From positions 1 through 37,316 of the IMG/VR virus record IMGVR_UViG_3300044904_000013: 37,316 nt of DNA; one strand, written 5' to 3'. A program made the translations under genes and the position numbers. A model generated the notes under the pieces. It was not told the origin of the DNA. It worked only from the letters and a program-made list of their open reading frames with translations, and made no database searches. Origin of the DNA: a virus. Each line of letters opens with the position of its first letter. Position 1 is the first letter of the stretch. Shown here piece after piece: positions 22,538 to 28,598 of this stretch.

Positions 22538-23052
22538 TCCGGCGCGTCGGCTGCGTGGTTCTGGTGCTGCTCTCGCTCGCCTTCTTTGCCGGCCTGCTCC
22601 TGACGGCGCAGACGGTCGGCGTCGAGGCATGGCACGACTCGGCGTTGCCGCAGTCAGCGTTCGTGGCGATTAGGAGCGCCGGCACGGAGTGGCCTTCGGG
22701 ACACGCACTCCTGGCGCTCCCTCAACCACGAAAGGAGGTGCGCTCTGTCCGACTACCCGTCGGTTCCGTTAGCGCGGCCCCGTCAGCCCATTTCGACTCC
22801 TCGATGCTGACGGGGCTTGCCTCCTGGTGGGACATCGGCAGCGGCCTGTACGCCGCTCTCCCGGGCTACGTCGCCGGGACGCACGTCACCGTTATCGTCT
22901 GCGCTGGTTCGCGCTGTCTCACGCTCCCCGTGGTCACGAGCTGCCAATGCCTAGTCGGGACGGCGAGTGCCCGCATCATCGACTTGTCCCGCGACGCATT
23001 CGCCCGGCTCGCGCCGCTCTCGCAAGGGCTAGTGGAGGTGACGATCCCATGA
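22534..23052 (+). CDS. RlpA-like exported double-psi beta-barrel protein
   Basis: 172 aa. Residues about 6-26 are a hydrophobic signal or anchor (GCVVLVLLSLAFFAGLLLTA). From about residue 93 the sequence fits the RlpA double-psi barrel: LASWWDIGSGLYAAL, VAGTHVTVIVCAGSRCLTLP, SCQCLVGTASARIIDLSRDA, then FARLAPLSQGLVEVTI. The IDLSxxAFxxLxPLxxG end is characteristic. RlpA proteins bind or cut peptidoglycan glycan strands. Here it may help lysis or superinfection exclusion. The usual catalytic Asp before SCQC is not evident, so enzymatic activity is uncertain. Confidence 0.75.
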   Translation: MIRRVGCVVLVLLSLAFFAGLLLTAQTVGVEAWHDSALPQSAFVAIRSAGTEWPSGHALLALPQPRKEVRSVRLPVGSVSAAPSAHFDSSMLTGLASWWDIGSGLYAALPGYVAGTHVTVIVCAGSRCLTLPVVTSCQCLVGTASARIIDLSRDAFARLAPLSQGLVEVTIP

Positions 23053-23163
23053 CCACCCGCGACACTCCCGAGGCCGCGCTGGCTGCGGCGCTGTTCGCGT
23101 GTGACGATCCCATGCCCATCCGCGACACCCCCGAGGCCGCGCTGGCTGCGGCGCTGTTCGCGT
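23038..23163 (+). repeat. Tandem 63-bp in-frame duplication
   Basis: Copies 23038-23100 and 23101-23163 differ at only three bases. The unit covers the gene start, so the protein begins with two copies of a 21-residue block containing RDTPEAALAAALFA. A related block opens the next gene (RDTPEAALKRAMYA). Confidence 0.9.
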
Positions 23164-23543
23164 ATAAGCGTCCGTCGAGTTGGCCGACGTGGGACGAGTA
23201 CCAATCGGCGATGGGCCAGGCTGTCCGAGAGTTATGGCTACAGGAAGCTCGCAATCTCCTCGCCGTCATGCCCGACTGGACGTTGGTGCCGAAGGATGGC
23301 TGGAAGATGGTTCCAGAGGAGGATGGCGACCCGTACAACCCAGAGGCCGAGATCGCCCGGCTGCGGGCGGCGTTGGAGGCCATCGAGACGGGCCGTGCCG
23401 CTGGCAAAAAACGGCGCCCCTCCGGGGCCGAATGGCCCGGGGTCGTGTCCGGCGGCTCGTCCGCCGCCTCGGTGTCGTGGTGCCCGACGTGTCAGAGATA
23501 CCACCCCGACGGAGCCTGCATCGGCCCGAAGGTGACGCCATGA
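23049..23543 (+). CDS. Unknown protein with duplicated N-terminal block
   Basis: 164 aa. The first 42 residues are two copies of MxxRDTPEAALAAALFA. Then come SWPTWDEYQSAMGQAVREL, a segment DWTLVPKDGWKMVPEEDGDP, a coiled-coil-like helix EAEIARLRAALEAIETGRAA, and a C-terminal CPTCQRYHPDGACIGP metal motif. Its ATG overlaps the RlpA-like stop. The second ATG (23112) could also serve as a start, giving a one-copy form. The helix and the WTLVP segment recur in the next gene. The function is unknown. Confidence 0.65.
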   Translation: MTTRDTPEAALAAALFACDDPMPIRDTPEAALAAALFAYKRPSSWPTWDEYQSAMGQAVRELWLQEARNLLAVMPDWTLVPKDGWKMVPEEDGDPYNPEAEIARLRAALEAIETGRAAGKKRRPSGAEWPGVVSGGSSAASVSWCPTCQRYHPDGACIGPKVTP

Positions 23544-24052
23544 TCGGTGTGAGGCCTGCGATGACTGACACCCGCGACACTCCCGAGGCCGCACTCAAGC
23601 GGGCGATGTACGCCGCGTCTGTTCGCGGTCCGACGACGAATGCCTCTGCTGAGGTCGCTCTCGCATCGCTCACTCACGACGGCTGGACGCTGGTGCCGGT
23701 CTGCGGCGAGCCCGTTGATCTATACGAAGTCCCCGGAGGCCCATTCGAGCCCTGCGTCAAACCTCGCGCGCATGACGGGCCGCACGATCCGTCGTGGAGC
23801 GGCGACGTGATCGCTCGCGGAATCGAGTTGGCCCGCCAGCAAGCGGCCGAGATCGCTCGGCTGCGGGACGCCCTGTGGGCGTTGGGCAACTTCACGGCAG
23901 ACAAGGACGCCGAGTCAATCCGTCGGTTCGCCTGCGCCGCCCTCGCCCTGCAGGAGGCCATCGTCCATCGCTGTAACTGCCCCGAGAGCGGCACGTCGGG
24001 GTCGTGCCCGTTTCATGACAACTCGACCATAGCCTCGAGCAAGGAGGAGTGA
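23540..24052 (+). CDS. Unknown protein, modular relative of the previous gene
   Basis: 170 aa. It contains TRDTPEAALKRAMYAASVRG, SLTHDGWTLVPVCGEPVDLY, a motif KPRAHDGPHDPSWSG, and helix QQAAEIARLRDALWALGN, in an order that parallels the previous protein. The end has CNCPESGTSGSCPFHD. The ATG at 23540 overlaps the previous stop; an inner ATG at 23561 sits at the module start and is an alternative. The function is unknown. Confidence 0.6.
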   Translation: MIGVRPAMTDTRDTPEAALKRAMYAASVRGPTTNASAEVALASLTHDGWTLVPVCGEPVDLYEVPGGPFEPCVKPRAHDGPHDPSWSGDVIARGIELARQQAAEIARLRDALWALGNFTADKDAESIRRFACAALALQEAIVHRCNCPESGTSGSCPFHDNSTIASSKEE

Positions 24053-25275
24053 TGCCAACCTACGCAACTACCGCAGCTCTCAACGCCGAGATCACGGCGC
24101 GCAAGGCCGGCGACACGGCCGAGGCGTCGATCCGCGCCGCCGCCGTCACCGCCGAAGGGCAGGCACGGCTTGCGGCCGACGTCGCGCTCGGCGGTCGCGT
24201 CAGCACACTGGAGGCCAGCATGACAAACGCGATCCTGCGAGTCGCGGCGCTCGAGGCGCACTTCACGCCGCCCGCGCCCCCGTCGCTCACGCGGCCATTC
24301 GCGGCACCCGTGACGACGCGCACCGTGCCCTTCCCGCCGTCTATTGACGCCACGGGCGCAACGGATATCGCGGCGGCCCTGAACGCCTTCATCGCTGGCG
24401 TGCCGAACGGCTCGATCATCACGGCTGGCGGGCCATCGGCGATCTACCTAGCGTCTACGGCCGTCGTGCTCGACTCCCGGTCGAACATCATCACCGACTG
24501 GCAGGGAGCCAAGCTACAGTCGGCCGGAGGGTACGTCGAGGCGAACAGCCTGATCCAAGCCTTCGGCGCGTCCGACATCGCCATTCGCAACCTGAAGGGC
24601 GTCGGCGGTAGCCCGACGCCGGGCGTGCAAATCTCCGGCCACGAGGGAGCGCACGGCATCCGTCTCGTCGGGGGGACGCGCATCGAGATCGACACTTGCG
24701 ACATCTCGAATACCTACGGGGACGCCGCGAACACCGACTACTGGACGGACGGCGTGTGGATGCACGGCTGCAATGACCACGGCACGTCGCGCTGCGGGTT
24801 CGCCGTCCTGTCTGGCAAGAATATCCTGATCGAGGCCAACATCTTCGCCTATAACGCGGGCATGGTCCTCGACATCGAGCCGTATGAGGCAGCCGGCGGC
24901 GCGGACACCGTGACGTTCCGCAACAACACATCGACCTGGCAGGGTGCCAGCAACGATCCGTCGCAGCCTTACCGGTCCGAGGACTGGTTCTTCGCCGCCA
25001 ATCAGGCGTTCGGCGGGACGCTCGGCATCCACAACATCATCGTCAGCGGGAACACGCTCCTGCACGGCTCATTCAAATGTGAGCTGGTCCTACCCGGCAC
25101 CGGCCTGCGCTTCACGAACGTGGCGCTCACCGGCAACACCTCTCCGACTGCGATGGCCGGCCCGGCGCTCGTCTTCGCCCACATCGATGGGCTCACGATC
25201 ACGGGGAACGTGCAGCCGCTTTCCTCGGGTAGCCTCGCGTCGATCACGGATTGCACTGGCGTCGTCGGTCCGTGA
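24052..25275 (+). CDS. Beta-helix tailspike-like protein
   Basis: 407 aa with AAGGAGGAG just before the ATG. Residues 1-70 are an Ala-rich helix (AEITARKAGDTAEASIRAAA, then TLEASMTNAILRVAALEAHF) likely to trimerise. From about 100 onward the sequence has the turns of a right-handed beta-helix: SNIITDWQGAKLQS, ASDIAIRNLKGVGG, TRIEIDTCDISNTYGD, KNILIEANIFAYNAG, HNIIVSGNTLLHGS and LTITGNVQPL. It is pectate-lyase-like, as in tailspikes that bind or cut host polysaccharide. It lies far from the tail genes, in the accessory block, which suggests separate acquisition. Confidence 0.75.
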   Translation: MPTYATTAALNAEITARKAGDTAEASIRAAAVTAEGQARLAADVALGGRVSTLEASMTNAILRVAALEAHFTPPAPPSLTRPFAAPVTTRTVPFPPSIDATGATDIAAALNAFIAGVPNGSIITAGGPSAIYLASTAVVLDSRSNIITDWQGAKLQSAGGYVEANSLIQAFGASDIAIRNLKGVGGSPTPGVQISGHEGAHGIRLVGGTRIEIDTCDISNTYGDAANTDYWTDGVWMHGCNDHGTSRCGFAVLSGKNILIEANIFAYNAGMVLDIEPYEAAGGADTVTFRNNTSTWQGASNDPSQPYRSEDWFFAANQAFGGTLGIHNIIVSGNTLLHGSFKCELVLPGTGLRFTNVALTGNTSPTAMAGPALVFAHIDGLTITGNVQPLSSGSLASITDCTGVVGP

Positions 25276-25300
25276 ATGGATCGCTGAAGGGAGTTTGAAC

Positions 25301-25609
25301 ATGAGCAAGGTGACACCGGGAGCGCTGAAAAGCCCCGTGACGGCTTTCTCGCTGGTCCTCGCCACGCAGGCTCTCGACGCGCTCGGCGTCGTGCTGGCGA
25401 CGGGGCACGGTCACGAGGCGAACCCAATGATGGCGGCGCTGCTCTCGGTAGGCGCTGGGCCGATGCTCCTCTCCAAGATGGGCGCCGCCGTCGTGGTGGC
25501 GGTCGGCGCGGCCTACCTGTCCCGGTACTGGCGGTCGGTCCCCGCCATGATCGGGCTCGTGGGCTGCGTCGGCTGTCTCTCGGCGCTGCTTGCGGTGGTG
25601 GGCGTGTGA
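25301..25609 (+). CDS. Membrane protein, DUF5658-like, three spans
   Basis: 102 aa with GAAGGGAG upstream of the ATG. It has three hydrophobic helices (TAFSLVLATQALDALGVVLA; GPMLLSKMGAAVVVAVGAAY; PAMIGLVGCVGCLSALLAVV). The pattern ALDALGVVLATGHGHEANPM followed by a Lys in the second helix resembles DUF5658-type proteins. It could serve as a holin. It lies just before the lysis-like cluster but is separated from it by 350 nt. Confidence 0.6.
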   Translation: MSKVTPGALKSPVTAFSLVLATQALDALGVVLATGHGHEANPMMAALLSVGAGPMLLSKMGAAVVVAVGAAYLSRYWRSVPAMIGLVGCVGCLSALLAVVGV

Positions 25610-25869
25610 GTTGGCTAGTTGATCCGAAAACCCGCGAGCCGCTTCCGGCCATGCCGACCGACATCGACCTGTTGAAGCGATCGCCGGTTCTGGCGTCGGT
25701 CGGCATCCCCTATGGCCCGGCTCGTCATCCGGCTAGCGAATGGGCCTTCGAGCGGGACGCGTCAGGCGTCCCGGTTCGCATGGTGTGGTGGGAATGCACC
25801 TGCCCAATCCACCGGCCCGAGATTGAGGCAGCGAACGCCGCCATTCGCGAGCGTGACCGGCAGCTATAA
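25606..25869 (+). CDS. Unknown 87-aa protein carrying a tail-tube peptide
   Basis: The GTG start overlaps the previous stop. The protein has LVDPKTREPLPAMP, then SPVLASVGIPY, ASEWAFERDASGVPVRMVWW and ECTCPIHRPEIEAANAAI. The CTCPIH motif may bind metal. The block SPVLASVGIPY is encoded by 32 bases identical to part of the tail tube gene. The rest of the two proteins is unrelated. No family is recognised. Confidence 0.6.
   Translation: MSWLVDPKTREPLPAMPTDIDLLKRSPVLASVGIPYGPARHPASEWAFERDASGVPVRMVWWECTCPIHRPEIEAANAAIRERDRQL
25681..25712 (+). repeat. 32-bp identity with 8749-8780, copy 2
   Basis: Identical to 32 bases of the tail tube gene and read in the same codon phase. See the finding on this pair. 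Confidence 0.9.
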
Positions 25870-25899
25870 GACTCATTCGCGGGGCCAGCGACCCGCCGC

Positions 25900-25937
25900 G
25901 CTGGTGAGCACTTGCGCAGCTGGTGAGCACTTGCGCA
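25900..25937 (+). repeat. Two tandem 19-bp repeats before the lysis-like genes
   Basis: GCTGGTGAGCACTTGCGCA is repeated twice without a gap in the 87-nt space between genes. Each copy contains the palindrome TGCGCA. They end 7 nt before a -10-like box, so they may be operator or activator sites for the promoter of the next gene. Confidence 0.75.
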
Positions 25938-25944
25938 GTGGGTG

Positions 25945-25950
25945 TAACGT
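25945..25950 (+). promoter_or_regulatory. -10-like box for a leaderless message
   Basis: TAACGT fits the TANNNT pattern and lies 6 nt before the GTG at 25957. No -35 consensus is present at 16-18 nt. The tandem 19-bp repeats occupy that place and could bind an activator. Confidence 0.4.
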
Positions 25951-25956
25951 AGCCCC

Positions 25957-26127
25957 GTGGACGGCGCAACGCCTCTCGGCTTCGGCGTGCACTTCCACGA
26001 CCCCGGCGGACCAACCCGCGTGAATGCCCTCCGCGTTCCGCCACGCCCGGTGAACGGTCGGATAATGGCCGGGCACTACTCGGAAAACCCCCAATGCCGA
26101 ACGCCCGATTATGAGCGGCATCCATGA
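25957..26127 (+). CDS. Unknown 56-aa protein
   Basis: A GTG-started frame that begins DGATPLGFGVHFHDPGGP and ends AGHYSENPQCRTPDYERHP. The stop overlaps the next ATG (ATGA), and the start follows a -10-like box without a ribosome site, so it would be read from a leaderless message. It is His/Pro-rich and not recognised. Calling it a gene rests on these boundary features. Confidence 0.5.
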   Translation: MDGATPLGFGVHFHDPGGPTRVNALRVPPRPVNGRIMAGHYSENPQCRTPDYERHP

Positions 26128-26297
26128 GCGAACGTCCCCCCATTCACCAGTACGATCACCCGATCACCCGATTTGAGCATGACGACTTGAAAGAACGCGT
26201 CAGGGTTCTAGAGGCGAAACTCGACCGGATCACGTGGCTCGTGATCGCCACGCTCGCCACGACGGTCGCCGACCTTGTGCTCAAGATACGGCCATGA
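26124..26297 (+). CDS. Coiled-coil/TM protein, XhlA-like
   Basis: 57 aa, ATGA overlaps on both sides. A polar start is followed by a heptad-like helix HDDLKERVRVLEAKLDRITW that runs into one hydrophobic span (LVIATLATTVADLVLKI). This is the form of XhlA/haemolysin-type phage proteins, which act with a holin at the membrane during lysis. It is directly upstream of a peptidase gene. Confidence 0.65.
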   Translation: MSERPPIHQYDHPITRFEHDDLKERVRVLEAKLDRITWLVIATLATTVADLVLKIRP

Positions 26298-26980
26298 CTG
26301 ACGTTCGGCTCGGAGCAAAGCCAAGTCCGCCCGACGCGCTGGACTACCCGTTCTCCATGCTCACGCCGGTCAAGCCGCCGATGCCGGCCAAGATCGCGCC
26401 GCTGCCGGCTCCGCTCAATCAGGGCCAGACGGGGACGTGCGTGGCGAACGCGATCACGGGCGCCGCGTCTGTCCTGTTCTACCGCAAGGTCGGCAAGTGG
26501 CTCTTCAACGAGCACTCGGCGCTCGATCTCTACATCATGGCGACGGGTGACGCGTCGCTCGAGCAGGGCACCTATCCGCGTCTCGTCCTGAAGTTCGCCC
26601 AGAAGACTGGCATCCTTGGCACGGACGGCAAGCGGTACAAGATCGGCCCGTACCATTCGCTGCTCCCGTCTACGAACCCGCAGTTCGCCATCGAAAACGC
26701 GATCGGCGTGCTCGACCTGCCCGTCATCGTCGGGATGAACTGGCCCGAGGATTGGATGGGAACCGGCGCGCCGACGCTGCCGGATCCGCCACCCGGCGAG
26801 CCGGCCGCCGGCGGTCACTGCATCTTCCTGTGGTCTTACGCGATGGTCGGTTCGCCGCTGCGCGTGGACGACAACCTCCAGAATTCCTGGGGGCCTACGT
26901 TTGGCAAGGGCGGGCGTGCCTACGCTGGCGCCGCCATCTTGACAGGCCGAGCCTTCGACCTGTGGACATTCTCGGTCTAG
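26294..26980 (+). CDS. Papain-like (C1A) cysteine peptidase, candidate endolysin
   Basis: 228 aa with all parts of a C1A peptidase: oxyanion Gln 43 and catalytic Cys 49 in NQGQTGTCVANAITG, catalytic His 175 in AAGGHCIFLWSY, and Asn 197 in NLQNSWGP. There is no propeptide or signal, so it would act in the cytosol or be released by a holin. Its place between a coiled-coil/TM protein and a holin-like protein suggests a lysis peptidase that cuts cell-wall or envelope peptides. C1A enzymes are rare as endolysins, and no cell-wall-binding domain is seen, so another role is possible. Confidence 0.8.
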   Translation: MTDVRLGAKPSPPDALDYPFSMLTPVKPPMPAKIAPLPAPLNQGQTGTCVANAITGAASVLFYRKVGKWLFNEHSALDLYIMATGDASLEQGTYPRLVLKFAQKTGILGTDGKRYKIGPYHSLLPSTNPQFAIENAIGVLDLPVIVGMNWPEDWMGTGAPTLPDPPPGEPAAGGHCIFLWSYAMVGSPLRVDDNLQNSWGPTFGKGGRAYAGAAILTGRAFDLWTFSV

Positions 26981-26991
26981 GAGGGCATCGC

Positions 26992-27222
26992 GTGAACTGG
27001 CTACTCAATCTCTGGGGCAGCGAACCCGTCGTCATCACCGGCATCGTCGGTGCGGTGATCGGGCTGCTCGTCAGCTTCAACGTCGGCATCAACCCGCAGC
27101 AGATCGCTGCGGTCGACGCCGTGATCGTGGCAATCGGTGTGCTCATTGCGCGGTCGCAGGTGACAAGCTCGGCGACCCAAGCCAAGTCCACCGGGACGGC
27201 CCTCAACCCCCCGAAGTCCTGA
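26992..27222 (+). CDS. Holin-like membrane protein
   Basis: 76 aa from a GTG with AGGAGGG upstream. It has two hydrophobic spans (VVITGIVGAVIGLLVSF, then AVDAVIVAIGVLIARSQVTS) joined by NVGINPQQIAA. This matches the small actinophage holins, in which the second span ends in an Arg/Ser turn and a polar tail follows. It comes directly after the peptidase gene. Confidence 0.72.
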   Translation: MNWLLNLWGSEPVVITGIVGAVIGLLVSFNVGINPQQIAAVDAVIVAIGVLIARSQVTSSATQAKSTGTALNPPKS

Positions 27223-27236
27223 ACAGGAGAACTCAG

Positions 27237-27518
27237 ATGGCAGATACGCTCGTCTTCGGAACCCCGCGCCCCATCCTCGTCGACGGCCGCAATCCGTTCG
27301 CCGATGAGACGATCACCGTCGGCCCCGATCTCGTCGTGGCCGCAGCGGATGAGAACGGCGTCGTCCTCGTCTCCGTCGCCGACGGCGTCGCGGATGCCTC
27401 GACCGACACGATCACGGTGCAGCCCGGCAGCGAGGACGTGAACCGCACCGCCGGTAGTGACGACATCACGATCAGCGTTCCCGTCGTGGCGACGCCTCTG
27501 GTCGTCACACTCGGATGA
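27237..27518 (+). CDS. Unknown beta-rich protein
   Basis: 93 aa with ACAGGAGAA before the ATG. It is rich in Val, Asp and Thr and seems all-beta (PILVDGRNPFADETITVGPD, later VLVSVADGVADASTDTITVQ). It ends VVATPLVVTLG, nearly the same as TPLAVTLG in the protein at 27712, so the two may share a small domain. It may be a minor virion protein. No family is recognised. Confidence 0.55.
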   Translation: MADTLVFGTPRPILVDGRNPFADETITVGPDLVVAAADENGVVLVSVADGVADASTDTITVQPGSEDVNRTAGSDDITISVPVVATPLVVTLG

Positions 27519-27715
27519 TAGTGAAGGCACTCCGAGCGAAGGCACTCCGAAAGCTTAGGAATGATAGAGCGGTGACAGTTAGAGAGGTCACCGCCGACCA
27601 CGTCTTGCCTAGAGATCGGGGTGAACGCGTTCACGACTTGACGCGCAACTGTTGGTGTCAGCCGCGGATTGAGTACAGGGAAGCTCACTTTATTCACAAT
27701 CGGAGAAAGCCATGA
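27515..27715 (+). CDS. Conserved small phage protein
   Basis: 66 aa, ATGA overlap at the start and overlap with the next ATG at the end. A basic helical start is followed by TADHVLPRDRGERVHDLTRN, CWCQPRIEY and HFIHNRRKP. The HxLxxxCWCxP...G/xVIHN pattern recurs in short phage proteins next to head and lysis genes. It may bind metal through CWC and His. The function is unknown. Confidence 0.65.
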   Translation: MIVKALRAKALRKLRNDRAVTVREVTADHVLPRDRGERVHDLTRNCWCQPRIEYREAHFIHNRRKP

Positions 27716-27888
27716 CCGCAGAGGTCGTCGTCACCCAGACGGCGGATGGCTGGGACGTTCACATCACGAAAGCGGATGACGTCGTGGTGCGCACCGTCGG
27801 CAAGCGCATCACCGTGGCGATCGTGCCCGACGAGGCAGAGACGCCGCTCGCTGTCACGCTCGGCACGGCGGAGACGGTGACGACATGA
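27712..27888 (+). CDS. 58-aa beta-rich protein
   Basis: ATGA overlaps on both sides. It reads EVVVTQTADGWDVHITKADD and later RITVAIVPDEAETPLAVTLG. The last part matches the end of the protein at 27237. A small all-beta fold is likely. No function can be given. Confidence 0.5.
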   Translation: MTAEVVVTQTADGWDVHITKADDVVVRTVGKRITVAIVPDEAETPLAVTLGTAETVTT

Positions 27889-27980
27889 GCGGCGCGCCGA
27901 CGTGGGTGTGGTGGCTCGTGGGGCTGCTCGTCATCCTCGCCGTGCTCTACCTGCTCGGGATCAGGGTCCACGTCGGATGA
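27885..27980 (+). CDS. 31-aa single-span membrane peptide
   Basis: ATGA overlaps on both sides. After MSGAP it is one hydrophobic helix (TWVWWLVGLLVILAVLYLLG) with a short basic end. It may belong with the membrane proteins of the lysis region. The function is unknown. Confidence 0.55.
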   Translation: MSGAPTWVWWLVGLLVILAVLYLLGIRVHVG

Positions 27981-28102
27981 GCATGTACCGACGGGTCACG
28001 ATGTACGTCCACGATATCGTCGCCACGGTGCTTGTCACGGCGATCATCGCTGGGCTCATAGGGATGCTGTTCGGTTCACTCTTGCAGAGATGGCTCGGAT
28101 GA
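27977..28102 (+). CDS. 41-aa single-span membrane peptide
   Basis: ATGA overlap with the previous gene. Start MSMYRRVTMYVHDIV, then one hydrophobic helix (ATVLVTAIIAGLIGMLFGSL) and an end LQRWLG. The amphipathic start and single span would suit a small holin or antiholin. That is inference from shape only. Confidence 0.55.
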   Translation: MSMYRRVTMYVHDIVATVLVTAIIAGLIGMLFGSLLQRWLG

Positions 28103-28126
28103 CTGGCCTGCCGCAGCTGCCCGGAA

Positions 28127-28148
28127 GCCCGCCTCCGTCACGGCGGGC
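28127..28148 (+). terminator. GC hairpin before the terminase genes
   Basis: GCCCGCC (28127-28133) and GGCGGGC (28142-28148) pair perfectly with an 8-nt loop. It lies between the membrane peptide genes and TerS. No T-run follows, so it would be a weak or factor-dependent terminator. A possible 20-codon frame (28099-28161) runs through it and is not listed as a gene. Confidence 0.4.
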
Positions 28149-28169
28149 ACTAAGCCTGTGAGCAAGTAG

Positions 28170-28598
28170 ATGCCGGAACGGCGGCGCTACACGAAACGGC
28201 AGAAGGTGACGGCTGTCATGGCCGCCGAGATGGTCAACCCATCCGCCGCCGCTGAACAGACGGGCATTCCGCGCACGACTCTTCTGCGTTGGATGGCGAG
28301 CCCCGAGATGGACGCTCTGCGTCACAAAACCCGCGAGGAGATGGCCGAAGACGCGACCCGCCTCGCTCACCTCGCTTACGCTGCGTTGTCTCGCAAGATC
28401 ATGGCTGGCGAGATAGAGGGTCGCGATCTCGTGATGGCTTACGGTGTCGCTACTGATAAGTCGCAGCTCCTGAGCGGCGCAGCCACGACGCGCACCGAGC
28501 GCCGCGACCTGACGGCGAACCTCAGCGACCACGAGAAGGACGCACTGACCGACGCTATCGACGCCTTCCTGAAGGACGCGGACCGTGTGGACGCTTGA
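28170..28598 (+). CDS. terS: Terminase small subunit
   Basis: 142 aa directly before the large subunit and overlapping it by 14 nt. The N-terminus holds a helix-turn-helix (KRQKVTAVMAAEMVNPSAAA, then EQTGIPRTTLLRWM), the usual DNA-binding part that recognises the packaging site. The middle is helical (ATRLAHLAYAALSRKIMAGE) and would build the ring. The end LSDHEKDALTDAIDAFLKDA is acidic. The assignment depends on position and architecture. Confidence 0.8.
   Translation: MPERRRYTKRQKVTAVMAAEMVNPSAAAEQTGIPRTTLLRWMASPEMDALRHKTREEMAEDATRLAHLAYAALSRKIMAGEIEGRDLVMAYGVATDKSQLLSGAATTRTERRDLTANLSDHEKDALTDAIDAFLKDADRVDA

Noticed and set aside
22731-22741. Perfect AAAGGAGGTG ribosome-site-like sequence inside the RlpA-like gene.
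   Set aside because: No start codon opens a sensible frame at the right distance; it falls in codons for Lys-Glu-Val of the real protein.
25870-25956. Intergenic 87 nt as an RNA gene or riboswitch.
   Set aside because: Only the tandem 19-bp repeats stand out; no paired structure typical of a tRNA or riboswitch was found.
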